From the NCBI GenBank assembly GCA_002707185.1, contig PAMF01000006.1:5494-19219 (forward strand): DNA of 13,726 nt, in the 5' to 3' direction. Positions 7,468 to 13,726 of this stretch are shown here, piece by piece. Each line of letters starts with the position of its first letter. Position 1 is the first letter of the stretch. The notes beneath the pieces are model-generated. The model made no database searches and was not told the DNA's origin. It was given only the letters and a program-made list of their open reading frames with translations. The translations under genes were made by a program, and so were the position numbers. This DNA comes from Chloroflexota bacterium. GTDB taxonomy: Bacteria > Chloroflexota > Dehalococcoidia > UBA3495.

Positions 7468-9510
7468 TCAGCTTCCGATTCCTGTAGCTAAAATTAAATA
7501 CATCGCTAATATAACTAAAGTGCCCAATATGACAAAGACCCCATAAAACTGGACCTGTCCTGTCTGGATGACAATTACCACCCGTCCCAAGCCCCTAGGA
7601 AGGTTTCCTATCAGATCTACAATACCATCAATCACTACTCGGTCGAGCCAATCGGTTACTGTAACCAATCCGCGATAAAACCACCTGCGAACTATCAACT
7701 GTTCGTAGAGATGGTCAACATAGTATTTCTGGCTCAAGATATTGGCCAATTGATTCAAAGGGGTTAATGCAACTCGATCTGCGGTGGTCATCTGACGGCG
7801 CAAATATAATAGACCCGCTAAAACAATGCCTGATACGGCAATAATAGTGGACATTATTGCGATAACAAAATTGAATTCTGGAATATTCGGATGCTGGAAA
7901 GCCAGCCCTCTTACCAAAAACTCAGTGATCCAATGTTTTGGTATCTCTAGGATCGGGATTGAAATCCATTGAGGATTAAACAAAAATCCTGCGACAACTG
8001 CTAATAATCCCAAGAGTAACATTGGCGAGAGCATCACCCAAGGCGATTCAGCCAGATGAACATGTGCCCCAGTTGACGTGATGTCAGAAGATTGTTCAAG
8101 GTCCTTATTTTCCTGTTCCACACCCCCTCTGAAACGTCCGTGAAATGTCATGAACAACATCCGGAAAGTGTAAAACGCTGTAACAAATACACCGAGTATC
8201 AGAAAGATAAATGTTATAGCTCCTACCCAGTTACTCTTGGACATCCATGCCGCAAGTAATATCTCGTCTTTGCTCCAAAAGCCGGCCAAAGGAACTATAC
8301 CGACTAGACTAAGTCCTCCCACTAACGTCAGGACATAGGTCAACGGCATCTCACGACGTAACCCACCCATGTATAGCATATTAAATGTGCCGCTAGCGTG
8401 ATTAACACTCCCTGCACAGAGAAACAATAGGGCTTTAAAAAATGCGTGGGTAACTAGGTGGAATAATGCAGCCCAGTAAGCACCTAACCCAAGAGCTGCC
8501 ATCATGTAACCTAATTGACTAATCGTAGAATAGGCCATCACCCGCTTAATATCATTCACCACTAGACCCATGGTCGCAGCCATGATAGCGGTAAAACCAC
8601 CTATCAACGCGATGACCATCATAGTGTGGCTAGCCTGTTGAAATACAGGGAAAAATCTGCCTACTAAAAACACTCCAGCCGCAACCATCGTTGCGGCATG
8701 TATAAGCGCACTTACAGGCGTCGGACCTTCCATGGCATCGGGAAGCCATGTATGAAGAGGGAATTGCCCAGATTTGCCCGCTGCTCCAGCGAAGATCCCT
8801 AGTGTAATTAAAATCAACCATGGTCCTATCAAGATACCCGGTCCACCCTGTATAACAGGCTGTGCTGCCTCCCAGATATCCCGTATGTTAAAAGAGTTTA
8901 AACCGTGAGATGCGAACTGGTCAGCGTGGAAGAACAAAAGGATTATAGAAATAAGGAAACCTACATCGCCGATCCGAGTGATGATAAAAGCTTTTTTTGC
9001 AGCAGCAGCTGCCGACGGCCTGTCATGCCAAAATCCTATCAACAAATAAGATGCCAATCCTACCAATTCCCAGAAGGCATATAATTGAATTACATTGGCG
9101 GACAGGACTAATCCAATCATAGCGGCTGTGAATAGAGCCATATAAGCAAAATAACGCGAAAAACCAGGGTCCCCCTTCATATATCCCAAAGAGTAAATTT
9201 GAACCATCAAACTCACTCCAGTTACAACGACTAACATGATTGCGGTCAACGGATCCAATAAGATTCCTATCTCTATTGCCGCACTTCCTATATCTAGCCA
9301 TGAATACAAAGTGAAGGTAAATTCCATGCCATTTGCCAGTTTCAGCAAGACCCATACAGACATGCAAAAAGATAAAAGTAATGCCCCGATCAACAGGAGA
9401 CCAGAAATTAGAGAATACCTATCAAAGAAAGGTCTTATTAAAAGAGCTATTATTATAAAAACAGCTACAGGGAGGAAAAAAATAGACCAGACAATAGATT
9501 CTACAGGCAT
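7468..9510 (-). CDS. nuoL: NADH-quinone oxidoreductase subunit L
   Basis: NuoL is the distal antiporter-like subunit with the long lateral helix that runs along the membrane arm. The 680-residue protein has Glu148 (A-F-W-E-L-V-G-L), Lys246 (A-G-K-S-G-Q-F-P-L), His253 and the signature H-T-W-L-P-D-A-M-E-G-P-T-P at 253-265, followed by His271. G-F-W-S-K-D-E-I-L near residue 410 carries the TM12 lysine region. After a hydrophilic linker comes the Y-Y-V-D-H-L-Y-E segment that marks the lateral helix region of this family, and a last transmembrane segment. The ATG directly follows the stop codon of the 64-residue gene (TAGATG), with GAGGAAAA inside that gene's last codons as ribosome binding site. 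The length is slightly greater than E. coli NuoL (613), mainly in the C-terminal part. Confidence 0.97.
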   Translation of the reverse strand: MPVESIVWSIFFLPVAVFIIIALLIRPFFDRYSLISGLLLIGALLLSFCMSVWVLLKLANGMEFTFTLYSWLDIGSAAIEIGILLDPLTAIMLVVVTGVSLMVQIYSLGYMKGDPGFSRYFAYMALFTAAMIGLVLSANVIQLYAFWELVGLASYLLIGFWHDRPSAAAAAKKAFIITRIGDVGFLISIILLFFHADQFASHGLNSFNIRDIWEAAQPVIQGGPGILIGPWLILITLGIFAGAAGKSGQFPLHTWLPDAMEGPTPVSALIHAATMVAAGVFLVGRFFPVFQQASHTMMVIALIGGFTAIMAATMGLVVNDIKRVMAYSTISQLGYMMAALGLGAYWAALFHLVTHAFFKALLFLCAGSVNHASGTFNMLYMGGLRREMPLTYVLTLVGGLSLVGIVPLAGFWSKDEILLAAWMSKSNWVGAITFIFLILGVFVTAFYTFRMLFMTFHGRFRGGVEQENKDLEQSSDITSTGAHVHLAESPWVMLSPMLLLGLLAVVAGFLFNPQWISIPILEIPKHWITEFLVRGLAFQHPNIPEFNFVIAIMSTIIAVSGIVLAGLLYLRRQMTTADRVALTPLNQLANILSQKYYVDHLYEQLIVRRWFYRGLVTVTDWLDRVVIDGIVDLIGNLPRGLGRVVIVIQTGQVQFYGVFVILGTLVILAMYLILATGIGS

Positions 9511-9705
9511 CTAAATTTTCCTCATTATTTCTTCAGCTACATGCTCCCTTCCCTTAGGAACATAGATTATGAAAGGACTCTTTTCCGACCAGTCTAGAAT
9601 ATCTGAATCAGGAAGAAGCTTAGTCGGGAGACCTTCTCCTTCGAATAAATCTTTCCATATTTCTGCTGTAATTAAGTTAGATACCCGTTTGAATTCTACC
9701 CACAT
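9511..9705 (-). CDS. DUF2007-like small protein between nuoK and nuoL
   Basis: This 64-residue soluble protein is inserted between nuoK and nuoL, which are normally adjacent. The start is well bounded by an in-frame TAG six bases upstream of the ATG; the ribosome binding site is weak. Its pattern is N-L-I-T-A-E-I-W-K-D-L-F-E-G-E-G-L-P at 10-27, then a variable acidic stretch, F-I-I-Y-V-P at 45-50 and a helix with A-E-E-I at 57-60. This matches the general layout of DUF2007 (putative signal-transducing) domains, in which an Ala-Glu helix is followed by an E-G-I-P turn and a V-x-V-P strand. Charged composition and no membrane segment imply a cytoplasmic protein. The stop codon touches the nuoL start, so it is co-translated with nuoL. 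A regulatory or assembly role for complex I is only a guess from position. Confidence 0.75.
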   Translation of the reverse strand: MWVEFKRVSNLITAEIWKDLFEGEGLPTKLLPDSDILDWSEKSPFIIYVPKGREHVAEEIMRKI

Positions 9706-9769
9706 AATCTATAACTCAAATGTTTCCTGATACTTTATGCAGTTCAATTAATCCGTATGTCCTTTAACC

Positions 9770-10099
9770 TTAGTGTTGTAAAATGTCCGCCTGGGTTAAT
9801 TCCACAGATTCGTTATTTCTATACATAGCTAATATTATTCCTAGACCCAGCGCTATTTCCGCTGCTGCAACAGTAATTATAAAAATCACGAATACATGGC
9901 CAGTAAGTACGCTGGACAAGCTTATTTGCAAACTCTGCGGTGCCACAAACTTAGCCATCGCAACCAACGCTATGTTAATAGCATTAAACATTATCTCCAA
10001 AGACATTAAAACGGCTATGACATTGCTCCTGGCAAGTGTTCCATATAGGCCGATACTAAATAGCACAGCCGAAACGATTAGCATGCCTTCTAGTGACAC
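9770..10099 (-). CDS. nuoK: NADH-quinone oxidoreductase subunit K
   Basis: NuoK is a three-helix membrane subunit that carries part of the proton path. The gene begins with GTG. An AAGGAGG at 10107..10113 stands seven bases before it, overlapping the last codons of nuoJ, and this decides the start. The conserved acidic residues are Glu35 (S-L-E-I-M-F-N-A) in helix 2 and Glu81 (A-A-A-E-I-A-L-G) in helix 3, equivalent to Glu36 and Glu72 of E. coli. With 109 residues it is a little longer than E. coli NuoK (100), because the loop between helices 2 and 3 is about ten residues longer. The stop is followed by a 64-base spacer before the DUF2007-like gene in which I see no further frame or hairpin. 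Confidence 0.96.
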   Translation of the reverse strand: MSLEGMLIVSAVLFSIGLYGTLARSNVIAVLMSLEIMFNAINIALVAMAKFVAPQSLQISLSSVLTGHVFVIFIITVAAAEIALGLGIILAMYRNNESVELTQADILQH

Positions 10100-10102
10100 C
10101 AG

Positions 10103-10684
10103 TTATCCTCCTTCCTGTCGGCGGGCCAATGCCAGTCCACCAATCAAAGTAGCTAATAATAAAAGTGACACAGCTTCAAAAGGAAGAACAAACTTACCAA
10201 TCAATAAATCTGCCAATCCTACCGGCTCCTCATTGGATTCACTCAGATTCCTATCAACATCTAATAGATCCTCTTTAGTCATGGCGGTAATGGCATTTAT
10301 TTGAACCATATCTATTACCGATTTATCCTCATCAGGTATTTTGTTCCATTCCGTTCCGATAGCAACAACTACCAAAGCTGCTAACACCAATGTTGAGATA
10401 AACACAGCAGGTATTTGCAATTTGTTAGGAGAATTACCTCGTCGAACATCGCGAGTTAACATTATCGCGAATACAAACAAAATAGAGATAGCGCCCACAT
10501 ATATTAAAATCTGGACTACAGCCAGAAATTCCGCACTCATAAGCACGAAAAATCCTCCGACACATATAAAAACCACAGCTAAAAGCAGTACAGATCTGAA
10601 CAGGTCACGAACCAGCACGACCCCCAAAGCCGCTATAATAGCGGTAAGAGACAGCAACCAAAATATTACATCCGCAACAAACAT
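10103..10684 (-). CDS. nuoJ: NADH-quinone oxidoreductase subunit J
   Basis: NuoJ is a five-helix membrane subunit beside the quinone site; its third helix contains the conserved bulge used in coupling. The signature G-G-F-F-V-L-M-S-A-E-F-L-A-V-V-Q at 43-58 and I-Y-V-G-A-I-S-I-L-F-V-F-A-I-M-L at 61-76 identify it. Glu52 lies in the third helix. Hydrophobic helices are near 5-25, 31-50, 52-77, 91-110 and 163-186. Between the fourth and fifth is a polar, acidic segment of roughly 45 residues (112-157), longer than in E. coli NuoJ. The ATG directly follows the nuoI stop (TAGATG) and the stop lies three bases before the nuoK GTG. No defects are seen. Confidence 0.95.
   Translation of the reverse strand: MFVADVIFWLLSLTAIIAALGVVLVRDLFRSVLLLAVVFICVGGFFVLMSAEFLAVVQILIYVGAISILFVFAIMLTRDVRRGNSPNKLQIPAVFISTLVLAALVVVAIGTEWNKIPDEDKSVIDMVQINAITAMTKEDLLDVDRNLSESNEEPVGLADLLIGKFVLPFEAVSLLLLATLIGGLALARRQEGG
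10107..10113 (-). promoter_or_regulatory. Ribosome binding site deciding the GTG start of nuoK
   Basis: AAGGAGG within the last codons of nuoJ lies seven bases before GTG. An ATG five codons further in is the only alternative, but it would be poorly spaced and would shorten the first helix. Confidence 0.7.
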
Positions 10685-11293
10685 CTAAACTCTACTATCC
10701 GGTTTAATGTCTGTGGTATCGGAGATGGGTTCATCAATAGCTGTTAAATCCAATCGCATCCCCGCTTTTTCTCTTTGATGCCATCTCCATTTCTCCCTAC
10801 CTACCTCTCGCCATCCCAATGGCCTCCCATCTCCTGGTTTGTATTCAGCCTCTTCCAATTGAGGGCGAAACCAAGTACTAGGATGTTTTTGAGATTGGCG
10901 CAGCTGATCAATAGAAATAAACATGTTCTCCCTACTGTATTGACCCTGCTCAAATCCGCTTCCCATAAACAAGGCATCATAAGGACAGGCTTCTACACAG
11001 AGACCACAAAACATGCAACGCTGTAATTCGATATCAAAAACTTCAAGTTTATATTTATCTCCCTGCTTAATCGCGGTCCCACTCGGACTCGTTACAATTT
11101 TTATGATACCGAGAGGGCAATACTTAGCACATGAAGCACACCCTGTACACCGTTCTTCATACCAGACAAACTCCTCGCCTCGAAAGCGCGGATGCTGCTT
11201 CACACGCTGTTCCGGATATTGAACGGTAAAAGGCTTTTTAGTCAAATTCTTCAATGTTACCAACAGCCCTCTAGCCATGCCGAACCCATACAT
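10685..11293 (-). CDS. nuoI: NADH-quinone oxidoreductase subunit I
   Basis: NuoI holds clusters N6a and N6b and passes electrons towards N2 and quinone. Two [4Fe-4S] ferredoxin motifs are complete: Cys49, 52, 55 and 59 (C-T-G-C-A-S-C-A-K-Y-C-P), and Cys93, 96, 99 and 103 (C-M-F-C-G-L-C-V-E-A-C-P). The N-terminal amphipathic part contains L-V-T-L-K-N-L and T-V-Q-Y-P-E-Q, which are typical of NuoI. The 202-residue length includes a charged C-terminal tail after about residue 150 with W-R-W-H-Q-R-E-K. The ATG has AAGGAGA five bases upstream, a strong site, in the 21-base gap after nuoH. The gene is intact and stops exactly at the nuoJ start. Confidence 0.96.
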   Translation of the reverse strand: MYGFGMARGLLVTLKNLTKKPFTVQYPEQRVKQHPRFRGEEFVWYEERCTGCASCAKYCPLGIIKIVTSPSGTAIKQGDKYKLEVFDIELQRCMFCGLCVEACPYDALFMGSGFEQGQYSRENMFISIDQLRQSQKHPSTWFRPQLEEAEYKPGDGRPLGWREVGREKWRWHQREKAGMRLDLTAIDEPISDTTDIKPDSRV

Positions 11294-11314
11294 CTTAGTC
11301 TCCTTTATCAGGCA

Positions 11315-12523
11315 TCACCCGGTAGGATCGTCTCGCAAGGATTGAGAAACGCCCAACGGATTAGATTTTCGTACTTTATCTTTCATCAATCGTCCAAATA
11401 GAGGCAAACAAACTCCAGCCAATACTAGATTTATAATAGCCATTATCCATAATTCTAAAGTTGTTATACCACCGGATTTCAGAACGTAAACTTCAACGGT
11501 CGTAGCAGCCAGGTTTATTAAGCTTAAAGGCAGCATCACTTTCCAAGAAAACGCCATTATTTGATCAATTCGCAACCTAGGAAAAGTAGCCCTTATCCAG
11601 CTAAAAACCGCCACTATCAACAGAGTTTTACCCATAAACCAAGCCCATCCCAAATAATCTTCCCAAGGGCCGGCCCACCCACCCAAAAACAATGTGGTAA
11701 TTAACGCAGAAACTACCAGGACTCCACCAAATTCAGCGGCCTGTATAAGTGCGAACTTAATGCCGCTATATTCTGTATGGTAGCCAGCTATTATCTCTGA
11801 TTCTGCTTCAGCCAAATCGAAAGGGGTTCTATTCAACTCTGCACTCATACCAGCTAGAAAAACGAAGAAGGCCAAGGGTTGAACTACTATAAACGGAACC
11901 GATTGAAATTCGACTATAGAAGACAACGACATCGACCCCACTATCATAACTACACCCAGTAGTGACAACACTACTGGAACCTCGTAACTTATTAAAACCG
12001 CCACGGAACGTGCAGTTCCGAAAAGGGCATATCTATTATCAGAGGCCCATCCGGCTGTAAATAGCGCTATTGAAGTCAGAGAACTGATGGCCAATAAATA
12101 TAAAACACCTACATTCAGATCGACTAAAGAAGTGTCTTTGGCAAATGGGATCACCGCCGCCATAAGAATCAAGGAGGCGACCATTATAATCGGGACCAAA
12201 GTGAAAGCAATGCGGTCAGCACCTGCAGGAATCAAATCTTCTTTCGTTATTAGCTTAAAAAGATCGGCTATAGGTTGTAACAACCCGAACGGACCCCACC
12301 TATTAGGCCCAATTCTGTTTTGGAACCTGCCTAACAATCGTCGTTCCATCCAACTAACTACAGCAGCACCGAGCAAGACGGCATTGATCAAAATTAGCAT
12401 TATAGTCACGCCTGCCAATACGTATGACAACCAGCAAGGTAACAGCGAGGATGCGTAATCGTATATAAACCTAAAGAGAGGGTTATCCCGAAGAATAGTA
12501 TCCTCACATTGAGATGGGAACAT
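11315..12523 (-). CDS. nuoH: NADH-quinone oxidoreductase subunit H
   Basis: NuoH is the membrane subunit that forms most of the quinone chamber and links the iron-sulfur arm to the proton pumps. The conserved first signature W-M-E-R-R-L-L-G-R-F-Q-N-R-I-G-P-N-R is at 58-75, followed by G-L-L-Q-P-I-A-D-L-F-K-L-I-T-K-E-D. The acidic loop A-E-L-N-R-T-P-F-D-L-A-E-A-E-S-E at 228-243 and W-I-R-A-T-F-P-R-L-R at 309-318 are also present. About eight hydrophobic helices are visible. The protein is 402 residues, longer than E. coli NuoH (325), with an N-terminal lead of some 25 residues before the first helix and a polar tail after residue 378. The start lies one base after the nuoD stop, with GGGGGAAG inside nuoD as the nearest ribosome binding site. 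nuoE, nuoF and nuoG, which usually stand before nuoH, are absent here. Confidence 0.96.
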   Translation of the reverse strand: MFPSQCEDTILRDNPLFRFIYDYASSLLPCWLSYVLAGVTIMLILINAVLLGAAVVSWMERRLLGRFQNRIGPNRWGPFGLLQPIADLFKLITKEDLIPAGADRIAFTLVPIIMVASLILMAAVIPFAKDTSLVDLNVGVLYLLAISSLTSIALFTAGWASDNRYALFGTARSVAVLISYEVPVVLSLLGVVMIVGSMSLSSIVEFQSVPFIVVQPLAFFVFLAGMSAELNRTPFDLAEAESEIIAGYHTEYSGIKFALIQAAEFGGVLVVSALITTLFLGGWAGPWEDYLGWAWFMGKTLLIVAVFSWIRATFPRLRIDQIMAFSWKVMLPLSLINLAATTVEVYVLKSGGITTLELWIMAIINLVLAGVCLPLFGRLMKDKVRKSNPLGVSQSLRDDPTG

Positions 12524-12524
12524 A

Positions 12525-13634
12525 TTAACGATCCACTTCCCCCATATTAATGTCTATACTGCCTAGCGATACGATCATATCAGCCAGCTTCCAGCCCACC
12601 AACAAATGCTCTGTAATGGTCAAATTGATCAAAGAAGGAGATCGAATCTTACATCTGTAAGGGGCAATCCCACCGTCACTAACTAAATAAAACCCTAATT
12701 CACCTTTAGAAGCTTCTACCCTGCCATAAGCTTCTGCCCCCGGCTCAGCGCGCAAGACCAATGGTAATTCTGGGATCCGAACCAGCCCAGGTTCGATTTG
12801 ATCTACACATTGTTCAATGATCCTCATACTCTGCCGTATTTCTTGCATCCTAACCCAAAAGCGATCGTAGTTATCCCAATTACTGCCAGTTGGGATATTA
12901 AAATCAACTAGATCATAAGCGTCATATGGTTCTTTTTTTCTCCAATCCCAGTCAATCCCGCTTGCTCTCAATACTGGTCCACTGACGGAACAATTGATGG
13001 CCACGTCCGGCTCCAACGGACTAACACCTTTAGTCCTAGCAAGTAAAATCTCGTTTTCCATTAGGAGTGCCTCTAAATCAGCGAATTCATCTCTGAAGTC
13101 AGTCATAAATCGGTCTAACGCTGGCCAAAAATCTTCTGGAGTATCTGAGAACACTCCACCCGGACGCATATAACTTACAGTAACCCTTGCTCCACAAAGC
13201 ATCTCGAATAGATCCAGTATGCGTTCCCTGCTCCGGAAGGTGTACATAAGAGGTGTTCCGAAGGCCCCCATTTCCTGAATGAAGAAACCAACAGCTATTA
13301 AATGACTAGCAATCCTCTGCAATTCCGCAGCAAGTGTCCTGAGATACTTAGCTCGGGGGGGAGGCTCTATTCCTACCAGTTTCTCAACTGCGAGGCAGTA
13401 AGCCTGATTGTTGATCATGGAGGAGGTATAATCTAAGCGATCGGTCAACGTAATAACCTGAACATAATTACGTTCTTCGGCCAGTTTCTCAGATCCCCTA
13501 TGCAGGTAACCTAGAACAGGTTCTACCTCTACTATATCCTCACCATCGAAGGTTATACGGAGTCTGAATACTCCATGAGTACTAGGATGTTGAGGCCCAA
13601 CATTCACTGTCATCGGTTCAGTTCGAATAGTCAT
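12525..13634 (-). CDS. nuoD: NADH-quinone oxidoreductase subunit D
   Basis: NuoD is the 49-kDa-type subunit that, with NuoB and NuoH, forms the site where quinone is reduced. I place the start at the second ATG, giving 369 residues (M-T-I-R-T-E-P-M). AAGGGAG stands five bases before it, and a longer frame from 13679 would run into nuoC. The signature V-G-P-Q-H-P-S-T-H-G is at 12-21. His20 and Tyr69 (T-D-R-L-D-Y) correspond to the quinone-contacting His38 and Tyr87 of Thermus Nqo4, both at the same offset. The C-terminus ends G-S-I-D-I-N-M-G-E-V-D-R, the usual family ending. The protein lacks the four Ni-binding cysteines of related hydrogenases, as expected. It is separate from nuoC, unlike the fused NuoCD of E. 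coli. Confidence 0.97.
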   Translation of the reverse strand: MTIRTEPMTVNVGPQHPSTHGVFRLRITFDGEDIVEVEPVLGYLHRGSEKLAEERNYVQVITLTDRLDYTSSMINNQAYCLAVEKLVGIEPPPRAKYLRTLAAELQRIASHLIAVGFFIQEMGAFGTPLMYTFRSRERILDLFEMLCGARVTVSYMRPGGVFSDTPEDFWPALDRFMTDFRDEFADLEALLMENEILLARTKGVSPLEPDVAINCSVSGPVLRASGIDWDWRKKEPYDAYDLVDFNIPTGSNWDNYDRFWVRMQEIRQSMRIIEQCVDQIEPGLVRIPELPLVLRAEPGAEAYGRVEASKGELGFYLVSDGGIAPYRCKIRSPSLINLTITEHLLVGWKLADMIVSLGSIDINMGEVDR

Positions 13635-13639
13635 ATATT

Positions 13640-13646
13640 CTCCCTT
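13640..13646 (-). promoter_or_regulatory. Ribosome binding site deciding the nuoD start
   Basis: AAGGGAG overlaps the nuoC stop and lies five bases before the ATG at 13634. It favours that start over the upstream in-frame ATG at 13679, which falls inside the nuoC coding region. Confidence 0.7.
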
Positions 13647-13726
13647 ACAGGAAATCCTTGCGTAGTGGATGACCTTCAAACCCCTCCCACAGCATAATAC
13701 GCTTCATATTCGGATGACCATCAAAT
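13645..13726 (-). CDS. nuoC: NADH-quinone oxidoreductase subunit C, C-terminal end only
   Basis: The right edge of the window contains the last 26 codons and the TAA of a gene in another frame from nuoD. They read F-D-G-H-P-N-M-K-R-I-M-L-W-E-G, then F-E-G-H-P-L-R-K-D-F-L and stop. The repeated F-x-G-H-P and the closing G-H-P-L-R-K-D-F are the C-terminal signature of NuoC, the 30-kDa peripheral subunit that supports NuoD. Most of the gene lies outside the window. The stop is ten bases before the nuoD ATG. The ending shows that nuoC and nuoD are separate genes here. Confidence 0.93.
   Translation of the reverse strand, partial: FDGHPNMKRIMLWEGFEGHPLRKDFL

Noticed and set aside
8988..9003. GCAAAAAAAGC in nuoL, resembling a -1 frameshift slippery heptamer
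   Set aside because: It encodes the conserved A-K-K-A-F-I-I-T-R motif in frame and the full-length NuoL continues without interruption; no overlapping -1 frame of interest is seen.
9706..9769. Spacer between nuoK and the DUF2007-like gene as a terminator or regulatory RNA
   Set aside because: No stable inverted repeat with a T-run and no conserved RNA-like pattern could be seen by eye.
13635..13679. Longer nuoD start giving 15 extra residues
   Set aside because: This stretch overlaps the nuoC end (H-P-L-R-K-D-F-L), and a good ribosome binding site precedes the internal ATG at 13634.

Overview
The window is one continuous block of minus-strand genes, read from high to low coordinates. It appears to be a respiratory and NAD-metabolism operon of a bacterium with moderate to low GC, estimated by eye only. 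No plus-strand gene, RNA gene, mobile element, CRISPR array or convincing terminator is visible. The combination of a complex I cluster lacking nuoE, nuoF and nuoG at their usual place, a non-classical succinate dehydrogenase with an HdrB-like partner, and ATG, GTG and TTG starts would fit a Chloroflexota-type (Dehalococcoidia/SAR202-like) genome. That assignment is inference from gene content and style of the proteins; no marker gene settles it.

Layout in transcription order: the last 26 codons of nuoC (cut by the window edge), then nuoD, nuoH, nuoI, nuoJ, nuoK, a 64-residue DUF2007-like protein, nuoL, nuoM and nuoN. This supplies the quinone-reducing connecting module (D, I, H) and the complete proton-pumping arm (J, K, L, M, N) of complex I, with key charged membrane residues present in NuoK, NuoL, NuoM and NuoN. 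After nuoN comes a 36-codon reading frame whose stop codon overlaps the start of an NAD kinase gene. A Nudix hydrolase of ADP-ribose pyrophosphatase type follows.

The operon then continues into sdhA (flavoprotein), sdhB (iron-sulfur protein) and, at the left edge, the first 13 codons of a gene beginning with a TTG start and coding for a Pro-Gly-Cys motif. This is the start expected of a cysteine-rich CCG (HdrB-like) subunit. SdhB carries a fourth cysteine where classical enzymes have a non-cysteine residue at the [3Fe-4S] site, plus an approximately 80-residue C-terminal extension. Together these indicate a type E (Sulfolobus/Mfr-like) succinate:quinone oxidoreductase or fumarate reductase rather than the E. 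coli type.

Taken together, the genes join two quinone-linked dehydrogenases (complexes I and II) with two enzymes that adjust the NAD(P) and ADP-ribose pools. Intergenic gaps are 0 to about 80 bases, so there is no gene-free stretch above 300 bases. The most noteworthy items are the SdhB cluster change with its CCG partner, the unlisted 36-residue frame coupled to nadK, the DUF2007-like insertion between nuoK and nuoL, and the direct nuoD-nuoH junction.
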